DNA of 5,904 bases, from contig CABQNF010000069.1 in assembly GCA_902465465.1 (NCBI GenBank), forward strand, positions 1 through 5,904. Direction: 5' to 3'. Origin of the DNA: an uncultured Collinsella sp. (GTDB lineage Bacteria; Actinomycetota; Coriobacteriia; Coriobacteriales; Coriobacteriaceae). Each line of letters starts with the position of its first letter. The first letter of the stretch is position 1. Below, piece after piece: positions 1 to 5,738 of this stretch. The notes below the pieces were generated by a model. It saw nothing but the letters and a program-made list of their open reading frames with translations. It was not told where the DNA came from and made no database searches. The translations under genes were made by a program, and so were the position numbers.

Positions 1-203
1 ATCTGCTCTTGCGGCAAACGGAAGCTCTGCAGCTCAACGCCGTCAAAACGCTGGCAGTAATCGCGGACCGCGGCATCACCATTGGCACGCACGTTGGCCA
101 CGATATCGCGGGCGGCGTCGACGATGTTTTGCGGCAGCACGCCCTTACGGTTGAGCTGGTTGGTAACGAGGCGCTCACCGGGAGCAAGCTTGATGGTCTT
201 CAT
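1..203 (-). CDS. hisD: Histidinol dehydrogenase, N-terminal part (cut by window edge)
   Basis: HisD oxidises L-histidinol to L-histidine in two NAD-dependent steps, the end of histidine biosynthesis, in the cytoplasm. Only the first 67 codons are here; the gene continues past the left edge. The visible protein begins MKTIKLAPGERLVTNQLNRK and shows the usual HisD N-terminal pattern: a helix (IVDAARDIVANVRANGD, about residues 27-43) followed by AVRDYCQRFDGVEL, matching the family's VR-x2-GD-x-AL-x2-Y-x2-FDG. The catalytic and zinc-binding residues lie further on and cannot be checked. The ATG is preceded by AGGGG at a workable distance (AGGGGATACCGATATG). It lies 105 bases downstream of the hisZG stop on the same strand, consistent with a his operon in which hisG precedes hisD. 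The assignment rests on the N-terminus plus this context. Confidence 0.85.
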   Translation of the reverse strand, partial: MKTIKLAPGERLVTNQLNRKGVLPQNIVDAARDIVANVRANGDAAVRDYCQRFDGVELQSFRLPQEQ

Positions 204-236
204 ATCGGTATCCCCTATCGGTCGAGGTTTTGTTCG

Positions 237-281
237 AAAAACGAGAGACCGGGCGGCGGTGCCAATCAGCCCGCAGCCCGG
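237..281 (-). terminator. GC-rich hairpin with U-rich tail between hisZG and hisD
   Basis: Read on the minus strand, CCGGGC and GCCCGG (276-281 and 249-254) pair perfectly. After one U/C mismatch the stem continues with GCGG and CCGC (271-274 and 256-259), giving ten base pairs around an 11-base loop. The 3' side runs into TCTCTCGTTTTT, whose T run is at 237-241. The T run is seven bases from the stem, so this is a poor terminator by textbook standards. It may act as a partial terminator or an mRNA-processing or stability element between two co-transcribed genes. The remaining 33 bases before hisD show no clear promoter. Confidence 0.4.
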
Positions 282-308
282 ACGTTGGGGCGCCCGTACG
301 TGCTCGCG

Positions 309-2024
309 CTATTGTGCCGAGCCCGCAACGGGCTCAAAATGCCTGTCCTTCACGGCTGCCGCCAAGCGATCTGCCAGATTGCGTACGCGCGGATCCAGAC
401 GTGCGGCACCCGGATTGACAAAGAAGCGGGCCGTGCAGTCCATAATGCGGCCGGTGATGACCAGGTCGTTATCGCGCAGCGTGGCGCCCGTGGCGGTAAT
501 GTCCACGATACGGTCGGTCATACCGACGATGGGGCCCAGCTCGATGTTACCGTGCAGCGAAACGATATCGGCATTCACGCCGCGCTCGGCATACCAAGCG
601 CTCGCGATGCGCGGGTACTTGGTGGCCACGCGAAGCGACCCGCGGCGGGCATAGCTGCGCTCGGCCTGGCCGGCGCGCCACGCGGGCTCTGCCTCGATAA
701 ACGTGCACAGGCCGTAGCCCAGATCGACCAGCTGCAGCAGGTTGAGGTCTGCCTCGATAAGCGAATCCCAGCCGCAGATGCCGCAATCGGCACCACCGCA
801 GCCCACAAAGGCGGGCGCATCGCTGGGGCGCACAATGACAAACTCGATATCGCCGACCGTGCCCTCACCAGCGTGTGTGTCGCGGCCGCGCACGATGAGG
901 TGACGACCGGGATCGCGCAGCTCCGAGACATCCAAGCCCGCGGCCTCGAGCACGTCGAGCGTGTCGGCCTTGAGCGAGCCCTTGGGCACGGCAATGCGCA
1001 GCGGACCCTCGGTGCCGCGGCCCACGGCATGGTCACCATCGGAAGCAGCGTCCTCGGCCGAGGTGCGCGCGGCCTCCAGACGCTCGAGCGAAAAGGCGAA
1101 GCCTGCCGCCGGCACCTCGATGCCGTCGCCAAATGCGCCGGTAAAGATGGAGTCGTAGCGTCCGCCCGAACCGACCGGATCGGGCAGGCCGCCGGCATAG
1201 GCCTTAAAGACCAGGCCCGTGTAGTAATCAAACGAGTTCATGATGGAGAAGTCGAAGGACAGCACCTGGGCGTCCTCGGGAGCCAGGCCCTCGACCAGGG
1301 CGCGCAGCTCGCGCGTGAGCGGCGCGACAATGCCCGCCGCCGTCAGCAGCGCGTCGACGCGGTCGAGTACCTCGGCGCCGCCGTGCAAGCGCGGCAGCTC
1401 GCTAATGGCAGCCTTGACGGCCTCGGGCTCGGCGCTTGCCGCCACACGGGCATCGAGGCCCACAAAGTCGTTGGCGTGCACGCAACGCAATGCCTCGGCA
1501 GCCAGTTCGCGATCCCCACAGGCCGCGAGCAGCTCCTTAAACGGACGCACGCTACCTGCGATAATGCGCGCATCGGGCAGTGCCAGCTTGCGCACGGCCT
1601 CGGCCACCAGCGAGACGATCTCGACATCGCCCGTGGTATCGCCCGCGCCGATGAGCTCAAAACCCAGCTGGGTAAATTGACGCGAACCGCCGGCATTGCG
1701 CTGGCATTCGCGAACCACCGGCGCCTCATAGCGCAGGCGCAGCGGCAGATCGGCCGCGCGCATACGAGTCGAAACCAGGCGAACGATCGGCAGCGTGTTG
1801 TCGGGACGGACCACCAGCAGGCGACCGTCGTCATCAAAAAGCTTGAACGGCGTGTCCGCGATGCGGCCGCCTTCCTCGAGCGAACCCTTGTCCTCGAGCA
1901 GCGGCGTCTCGACCGGCAGGTAATGATGCTCCCTAAAGCAGCCCTTCACCGCACATGCAATCTCCTCGCGCGCCTGAGCCTCCTCGGGCAATATGTCCCG
2001 GAATCCCCACGGTGTGGCCGTCAT
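309..2024 (-). CDS. hisZG: Fused HisZ-HisG: ATP phosphoribosyltransferase with its regulatory subunit in one chain
   Basis: This 571-residue protein joins two units that are normally separate. Residues 1 to about 320 are HisZ, a class II histidyl-tRNA-synthetase paralogue that activates short-form HisG and relays histidine feedback. Visible motifs are RPDNTLPIVR (73-82), FTQLGFELIGA (117-127), MNSFDYYTG (262-270) and SGGRYD (286-291). The synthetase's catalytic RGLDYYT is replaced by NSFDYYT, as expected for a non-charging paralogue. Residues about 320-341 are a low-complexity acidic and glycine-rich linker. Residues about 342-565 are short-form HisG, which condenses ATP with PRPP in the first step of histidine synthesis: RIAVPKGSL (343-351), VIVRPSD (396-402), ATKYPRIA (467-474), and the PRPP loop DRIVDITATGATL (504-516). 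The C-terminal histidine-binding domain of long-form HisG is absent, as expected for the short form. The ATG at 2024 has a near-perfect GAGGAGG eight bases upstream. It is the first visible gene of the his unit, followed by hisD. A cysteine cluster (C409, C414, C417) sits in the HisG part. Confidence 0.93.
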   Translation of the reverse strand: MTATPWGFRDILPEEAQAREEIACAVKGCFREHHYLPVETPLLEDKGSLEEGGRIADTPFKLFDDDGRLLVVRPDNTLPIVRLVSTRMRAADLPLRLRYEAPVVRECQRNAGGSRQFTQLGFELIGAGDTTGDVEIVSLVAEAVRKLALPDARIIAGSVRPFKELLAACGDRELAAEALRCVHANDFVGLDARVAASAEPEAVKAAISELPRLHGGAEVLDRVDALLTAAGIVAPLTRELRALVEGLAPEDAQVLSFDFSIMNSFDYYTGLVFKAYAGGLPDPVGSGGRYDSIFTGAFGDGIEVPAAGFAFSLERLEAARTSAEDAASDGDHAVGRGTEGPLRIAVPKGSLKADTLDVLEAAGLDVSELRDPGRHLIVRGRDTHAGEGTVGDIEFVIVRPSDAPAFVGCGGADCGICGWDSLIEADLNLLQLVDLGYGLCTFIEAEPAWRAGQAERSYARRGSLRVATKYPRIASAWYAERGVNADIVSLHGNIELGPIVGMTDRIVDITATGATLRDNDLVITGRIMDCTARFFVNPGAARLDPRVRNLADRLAAAVKDRHFEPVAGSAQ

Positions 2025-2064
2025 CTGGTGAGCCTCCTCATGCTGTGTTGCATACAGAACAAAC

Positions 2065-2086
2065 GACCGGCATAGCTCCGCCGGTC
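2065..2086 (-). promoter_or_regulatory. Perfect 7-bp palindrome in the hisZG leader
   Basis: GACCGGC and GCCGGTC flank an 8-base spacer (GGAGCTAT on the minus strand). The right arm is followed by GTTTGTTCT (2056-2064), a mildly T-rich stretch. It sits 41 bases upstream of the hisZG start codon and downstream of the weak promoter candidate. It could be the terminator of the preceding sugar operon, a hairpin in the hisZG leader, or a protein-binding operator. I see no run of His codons for leader-peptide attenuation and no recognisable T-box sequence, so the mechanism is open. Confidence 0.4.
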
Positions 2087-2094
2087 TTCTGGGT

Positions 2095-2128
2095 ACTTTA
2101 GCATACTAGAGTGTTTGCGGGGAAAATC
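2095..2128 (-). promoter_or_regulatory. Weak promoter candidate for the his unit
   Basis: On the minus strand TAGTATGCTAAAGT contains two overlapping -10-like hexamers: TATGCT (2100-2105), and TAAAGT preceded by TGC (an extended -10). The sequence 17 bases upstream of TATGCT is GATTTT (2123-2128), a poor -35. The position, about 70 bases before the hisZG ATG and in the only sizeable gap between the two operons (2025-2193), is what makes it plausible. The motif match alone is weak. Confidence 0.25.
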
Positions 2129-2193
2129 CATCGCAGCCGCTCACGCCGTATTCATTTGGAAACATAGGGCAGATCGCCGCAACCCAAACCCGC

Positions 2194-3030
2194 CTAGGCG
2201 CCAATCGCACGACGATACTCTGCCATTACCTGCGCATCGGCAGCTGCGGGGTCGGCGAAATAGCGCCCGTCATAGGTCTCGGCCGAAACAACTCCGCGAT
2301 AGCCGCGCGCCACCAGCCTATCCAGGTCGGCGCGCATATCGCGGTCGCCGTCACCCCAGGCAAGATGCGTCGTGCCATCTGCCGCAACATCGACAAAATG
2401 CACGTGGGCGACATCATCGCCAAGCAGATCGAAATAATCGTCGATGGTATCCCCTGCCACCGCCATAGCGCCCAAATCCAGACACGCCTTAAGTGCCGGA
2501 TGATCAACTGCCTCGATCATGCGCTTCGTGTCGGCCGCCGAGTTCACGATCATCGACTCAACCGGCTGTAGGGCCTCGAGCACCAGTCGCACGCCGCGCT
2601 CTCCCGCATGCTCGGCAATCGCACGCAGCATCGAGGCGCTGCGACCCCACGCGTCCTCGATCGGCTCGTTCAAAAATGCCCAGCCGCTCGAGACCATGAC
2701 CTGCTCGGCTCCAAGTTCCGCCGCGATATCCACAACGTTCTTAAAGTACGCGAGCGTGCGGGCACGCGCCTCATTCCCACGCGCCGCGATATTCCACGGC
2801 TTGGGGTTGTTCTGTTCGGGACAAAGCCCCACAATCCGAACCCCATACCGCTGCGACAGCTCCCGCACCTGCTCGAGCGAATCGTATCCATGGCAATCGA
2901 CATACAGATGCATCGCCCCGGTCCAAAGCTCGCAACACGTGTAGCCCGAGGCCGCTGCCGAAGAAAAGAATTCCTCAAGGTCAAAATAACGATGGCTGAT
3001 ATTCATGACGGCAAGCTGCGGATACTCCAT
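2194..3030 (-). CDS. FrlC-like sugar 3-epimerase (xylose-isomerase-type TIM barrel)
   Basis: A 278-residue cytoplasmic protein of the AP-endonuclease-2/xylose-isomerase-like TIM-barrel family (Pfam AP_endonuc_2). It follows E. coli FrlC (fructoselysine/psicoselysine 3-epimerase, about 276 residues) closely in pattern, judged from memory: VRIVGLCPEQNNPKPWNIA (64-82), DAWGRSASML (126-135), VLEALQPVES (150-159). The four metal ligands expected for ketose 3-epimerases are at their usual spacing: E152 (LVLEALQP), D185 (CLDLGA), H211 (HVHFVD) and E251 (SAET). I chose ATG at 3030 because AAAGGTGG lies just upstream at good spacing. An alternative GTG at 3039 falls inside that ribosome site. It is last in the sugar operon, 83 bases after IID, with a terminator-like hairpin between. 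Probable role: converting a C3-epimeric sugar-amine, perhaps already phosphorylated by the PTS, into the deglycase substrate. The fold is secure; the substrate is inferred. Confidence 0.87.
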   Translation of the reverse strand: MEYPQLAVMNISHRYFDLEEFFSSAAASGYTCCELWTGAMHLYVDCHGYDSLEQVRELSQRYGVRIVGLCPEQNNPKPWNIAARGNEARARTLAYFKNVVDIAAELGAEQVMVSSGWAFLNEPIEDAWGRSASMLRAIAEHAGERGVRLVLEALQPVESMIVNSAADTKRMIEAVDHPALKACLDLGAMAVAGDTIDDYFDLLGDDVAHVHFVDVAADGTTHLAWGDGDRDMRADLDRLVARGYRGVVSAETYDGRYFADPAAADAQVMAEYRRAIGA

Positions 3031-3047
3031 CTTGTCCACCTTTCGGC

Positions 3048-3081
3048 AAAAGGGCGCCGCAGCACAGTGTGCGCGACGCCC
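3048..3081 (-). terminator. Strong terminator-like hairpin between IID and the epimerase gene
   Basis: On the minus strand GGGCGTCGC (3073-3081) pairs with GCGGCGCCC (3052-3060), nine pairs with one G-U. Between them the palindrome GCACACTGTGC (3062-3072) extends the stem, leaving a 3-base loop. TTTT (3048-3051) follows directly. This has the form of a rho-independent terminator. The epimerase start codon is only 17 bases beyond the T run, so there is no room for a separate promoter. The hairpin is therefore more likely to attenuate or to set mRNA processing within the operon than to end it. Confidence 0.6.
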
Positions 3082-3113
3082 CCTCTTACATTATTCTCAT
3101 TATGACGGATGCC

Positions 3114-3950
3114 CTACTGAACACCAAGCACTCCAAAGAACGCGCCGGCGATACTCACGAGCAGGATCACGAGCATGATAAGCAGCGGATTCATCTTCTT
3201 CTTGAGCATGAGATAGACGATTCCAAACAGCCCCATCGTGACAAAGCCCGGGAAGATTCCGTTGAGCAGCTCGGCGAGCGTCTGAGCGCCATCGCCCGCA
3301 CCGACCATGAGCGGAATGTCCACGGTGACCATCTCCATGGTCATAGCGCCGATCACCATGGCGCCCATGATAGAGGCCATCTTGACGATCGTGTCCATAA
3401 TGCCCGATTCCTGGACCTTGCTGATCATGTCCGAGCCAAAGCGATATCCCACAAACGTCAGCAGGTAACGGATGATGTAGTGAGGGACGTTGAACACGAG
3501 CAGGAACAAAATCGGGCCAAGAATAGAGCCCTGCAGCGCCAGCGACGTGCCGACACCCGTTGCCAAAATTCGCAGCGTGCCCCAGTAGAAGGCATCGCCC
3601 ACGCCGGACAGCGGCCCCATCAAAGCAAGCTTGACATTAGAGATCGCGCTCGTGTCAAAGCTATCGTCAGTAGCGTTGACCTCTTCCATTGCGGCAGCAA
3701 TGGACATGGGGAGCGTCGAGATGTACGGCGTGACGTTATAGAGCTCCATATGGCGCTTGAGGGCGGCCTTAAAGTCCGCATCCTGCGGATACAGCTTGCG
3801 AAGGATCGGCATAAGGGCCCACATAAAGCCGATATGGCCCATACGCTCGTAGTTCCAGGAATGCTCATAGGGAATCGAGCGCCAGAACAGCTTCTTAAGG
3901 TCTGCGCGGGAAATCAGCCCGTCGTAAGAAGACTCAAACTTAAAACTCAT
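3114..3950 (-). CDS. PTS mannose-family IID membrane subunit
   Basis: IID and IIC together form the membrane channel of mannose-family phosphotransferase permeases. This 278-residue protein has family hallmarks: LFWRS near the N-terminus (21-25), HSWNYERMGHIGFMWALMP (30-48; compare NFERMQGLGF in homologues), and LALMGPLSGVGDAFYWGTLR (108-127). Hydrophobic stretches follow at about 128-155, 190-207 and 247-275. A basic KKK (250-252) precedes the last membrane segment. The ATG at 3950 is chosen because GGGAG lies eight bases upstream and homologues start near this point. An in-frame TTG at 3965 would add five residues. The start overlaps the IIC stop by 11 bases (ATGAGTTTTAA), which implies translational coupling. 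The combination with FrlB-like and FrlC-like genes suggests a sugar-amine substrate rather than mannose. Confidence 0.93.
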   Translation of the reverse strand: MSFKFESSYDGLISRADLKKLFWRSIPYEHSWNYERMGHIGFMWALMPILRKLYPQDADFKAALKRHMELYNVTPYISTLPMSIAAAMEEVNATDDSFDTSAISNVKLALMGPLSGVGDAFYWGTLRILATGVGTSLALQGSILGPILFLLVFNVPHYIIRYLLTFVGYRFGSDMISKVQESGIMDTIVKMASIMGAMVIGAMTMEMVTVDIPLMVGAGDGAQTLAELLNGIFPGFVTMGLFGIVYLMLKKKMNPLLIMLVILLVSIAGAFFGVLGVQ

Positions 3951-4731
3951 CGAACCCACTCCCAATCGCAGGATCCTCGGTTGCCACTGCGGGCTGCTCC
4001 GCCTTTTTCTTCTCGCCCAAAACCGTCATCGCGACGACGATGATCGCGGCAAAGATCGCCACGCCCGTCGTGCTAATGCCAAAGTAGGCGACGAGGAAGA
4101 AGCCAGCGAAGAAGAACGGAGCCACCGTTTTGTTCATAATCATCTGCGCCAGCATCGCAAAGCCGAGTGCGGGCAAGAAGGCGGCGGCAACATCCATGCC
4201 GGTCTGAACGAAATCGGGGATGATGTTGAGCAGGCTGGCGACGGCATCGGCGCCAAAGAAGAATGCCAGGGGAATAATCAGCAGGCCGCACCAGCTCTGC
4301 GCGTAACCGGCGATGAGCATGTTGCGCGTGATGGCCTTGGTGTCTCCGTCCTCGACGTTTTTGTCGATACGGTGCACCAGCAGCAGCATCACCGGCTGGC
4401 CCAGGGCAGTATCGAGCGCCAGGACGATCGTTGCGATGGGAATACCCAGGGTCAGGGCCGCCGAAGCGTCCGCGCCGGCCTGCATGGCAAGCGACACACC
4501 CAGAATGGTTCCGGAAATCGTATCGGGCGGGTTATACGCACCGACCGAGATGGCGCCGACCATGGCAAGCTCCATCGTGGCGCCCATGATCGTGCCAGTC
4601 ACCATGTCGCCCATGACAAGGCCAACCAGAGGTCCGAGCACGATCGGGCGCTGGAGGTAGCTCGTGCCCGTCAGCCACTCGGAATAGCCCAAAAGGGCAA
4701 TCAGGAAAATCAGGATTGTCTTGATAACCAT
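3940..4731 (-). CDS. PTS mannose-family IIC membrane subunit
   Basis: A 263-residue integral membrane subunit that forms the sugar-translocating channel with IID. The mannose-family IIC signature is clear: RPIVLGPLVGLVMGD (28-42), TGTIMGATMELAMVGAISVG (45-64) and AYNPPD (65-70). Membrane segments are likely around 3-20, 28-50, 90-115, 139-160, 181-200 and 204-236. The C-terminus is a short charged tail (KKK at 241-243, ending FDEF). The ATG at 4731 follows the IIB stop by eight bases. The AGGGG ribosome site overlaps that stop codon, so translation is tightly coupled to full-length reading of IIB. If IIB were truncated at its internal TGA, IIC expression would probably fall as well. Confidence 0.93.
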   Translation of the reverse strand: MVIKTILIFLIALLGYSEWLTGTSYLQRPIVLGPLVGLVMGDMVTGTIMGATMELAMVGAISVGAYNPPDTISGTILGVSLAMQAGADASAALTLGIPIATIVLALDTALGQPVMLLLVHRIDKNVEDGDTKAITRNMLIAGYAQSWCGLLIIPLAFFFGADAVASLLNIIPDFVQTGMDVAAAFLPALGFAMLAQMIMNKTVAPFFFAGFFLVAYFGISTTGVAIFAAIIVVAMTVLGEKKKAEQPAVATEDPAIGSGFDEF

Positions 4732-4739
4732 GACAGCCC

Positions 4740-5210
4740 CTAACCGATGACCTTCGCGGCGTCAGTCTTCGCATCTGCCGGAATCATCTGAATGAACAGC
4801 TCATAGCCCTCGCCGAGCAGCTCTTTGACGTATGCCTCGTTTTCGGGCGTAAGGAATACGCTGGTCGAGACCTGGCGGGCGTCCTCGCTAAAGGCAACAT
4901 TGCCGAGGTTGATCTTCTTGACCCCCATCGCCTTGGCGACGGCACCGGCCTGCTGGATCGTCTCGCAAACCACGAAGAGCTTGTACTTGTCGGTCACACC
5001 GCTCTGGAGCGCCTTGACGGCGTCCTCGGTGTTTTTGACAACGACCTTGCAGCCCTCCGGCTTTGCAAGGGACAGGGCCTGCAGACGAAGCTTGTCATTG
5101 AGGACCGTGTCGCTCACCAGCAGGATTCAGTCGGCACCCAGAGCCGAGGTCCAGCTAACGGCAACCTGGCCGTGAAGCAGTCGATAATCTACACGAATCA
5201 TCTGAATCAT
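4740..5210 (-). CDS. PTS mannose-family IIB subunit with in-frame TGA at codon 28; candidate selenoprotein
   Basis: IIB takes a phosphoryl group from IIA on a histidine and passes it to the incoming sugar. The frame opens at ATG 5210, with GGGAG six bases upstream and 17 bases after the IIA stop. It reads MIQMIRVDYRLLHGQVAVSW; H13 in LLHGQV is the phosphorylation site. Codon 28 is TGA (5127-5129), in the context LGAD-TGA-ILLVSD. The frame then continues cleanly for 128 residues (KPEGCKVVVKNTEDAVKALQ, VTDKYKLFVVCE, a C-terminal LFIQMIPAD) to TAG at 4740. The total is 156 residues, normal for the family. No frameshift or other stop is seen, and TGA sits where I recall cysteine in related IIBs. 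A GTG at 5115-5117 could restart translation, but that product would lack H13 and be inactive. An automatic gene caller would report this shortened ORF or a pseudogene. Readings in order of preference: selenocysteine at 28; recent nonsense mutation; sequencing error. Confidence 0.8.
5099..5129 (-). promoter_or_regulatory. Candidate bacterial SECIS: UGA codon plus bulged stem-loop inside IIB
   Basis: Numbering the U of UGA as 1, bases 14-31 fold as UGAG, a bulged C18, GAC, loop ACG, then GUC and CUCA. This gives seven Watson-Crick pairs with one 5'-side bulge. The E. coli fdhF SECIS, from memory, has three pairs, a bulged U at 17 or 18, three pairs and a loop beginning at base 22. Here the bulge is at 18 and the loop begins at 22. 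Differences are a C rather than U bulge, a 3-base loop, and the loop G in third rather than first or second place, so a strict pattern search might miss it. Function is not proven. Confidence 0.5.
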
Positions 5211-5227
5211 GATGTGCTCCCTAGTGG

Positions 5228-5644
5228 TTAAAACTCATCGAGTTCGGCCTGCCCCAGCAGGTCGTTGACGTACTTGACCTTGGTGTCGTCCGCCTCGACG
5301 ATCTGGCGAATGGCCTCATCGATCGGGGTGGATTCGGGCACGAACAGCAGCTGAATAAGGAGCGGCAGGTTCATATTGGTCACGAGGTGCGTGTTGGGAC
5401 GCGTCTGGACGATCTTGGTGAACTCGTTGTTGACACTGCCGCCAAAGAGGTCGGTGCAAACAACGACCTCATCGTCCGCGGCAAAGCCGTCCAGAATCGC
5501 TGCGGCCTCCTTGGTCAGGTCCTCGTTTCCGTCGACATACATAGAGAGCGCATGGACGTTTTCGCGCTCACCGGAGAGCAGGCCGATGCTCTCGACGATT
5601 CCAGACGCAAAATGGGCATGGGATGCAACGATAAACTGCCTCAT
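5228..5644 (-). CDS. PTS mannose-family IIA subunit
   Basis: A 138-residue cytoplasmic phosphocarrier that accepts phosphate from HPr and hands it to IIB. It starts MRQFIVASHAHFASGIVES. H9 in ASHAHFASG aligns with the phosphorylated histidine of the usual THG-x2-A-x-G motif, and a second histidine at 11 replaces a more typical residue. DLFGGSVNN (about 64-72) is the family's DLFGGSPxN loop. The length fits a stand-alone IIA domain. ATG 5644 is preferred because AAGGGGA lies six bases upstream and homologues begin with this strand. An in-frame ATG at 5692 would add 16 residues encoded by the terminator hairpin region and is unlikely. It is followed after 17 bases by IIB and preceded by a strong hairpin that separates it from the deglycase gene. 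Confidence 0.93.
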   Translation of the reverse strand: MRQFIVASHAHFASGIVESIGLLSGERENVHALSMYVDGNEDLTKEAAAILDGFAADDEVVVCTDLFGGSVNNEFTKIVQTRPNTHLVTNMNLPLLIQLLFVPESTPIDEAIRQIVEADDTKVKYVNDLLGQAELDEF

Positions 5645-5673
5645 TCGATTCCCCTTTCTTGCGAATTTCGGCA

Positions 5674-5703
5674 TAAAAATGCCCGGACGCATGCGCCCGG
5701 GCA
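5674..5703 (-). terminator. Strong terminator-like hairpin between the deglycase-like gene and IIA
   Basis: On the minus strand TGCCCGG (5697-5703) pairs perfectly with CCGGGCA (5680-5686). The inner bases GCGC and GCGT continue the stem, giving about ten pairs with a small loop, followed at once by TTTTT (5675-5679). This is a classical rho-independent terminator form. Only 30 bases separate the T run from the IIA start codon and they hold just the ribosome site. The PTS genes must be read through from upstream or from a promoter overlapping the hairpin. Confidence 0.65.
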
Positions 5704-5738
5704 GGGTGCTTCTTGATCAGTAGCTTATTTGTCACCGA

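Noticed and set aside
9..2075. A 688-residue open frame on the plus strand across the left third
   Set aside because: It is antisense to hisZG and hisD. Its product looks like no family, has no good ribosome site, and is a common by-product of high G+C coding sequence.
2025..2193. T-box or His-leader attenuator upstream of hisZG
   Set aside because: No T-box consensus and no run of His codons was found in the 169-base gap. Only a simple palindrome is visible.
3951..3965. TTG start for IID at 3965
   Set aside because: The ATG at 3950 has GGGAG at eight bases and overlaps the IIC stop in a typical coupling arrangement. The TTG has no better site.
3069..4043. A 324-residue open frame on the plus strand
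   Set aside because: It is antisense to IID and part of IIC. The His/Asp/Arg-rich composition is that of a shadow frame of a membrane protein gene.
4740..5117. IIB as a 125-residue gene starting at GTG 5117
   Set aside because: It would lack the LLHGQV phosphorylation site and the first strand, while a well-placed ribosome site and ATG exist at 5210 in the same frame. The short frame is an artefact of treating TGA as a stop.
5645..5692. Upstream start for IIA at 5692
   Set aside because: The extra 16 residues are encoded by hairpin and ribosome-site sequence and do not match IIA N-termini. ATG 5644 has a strong ribosome site.
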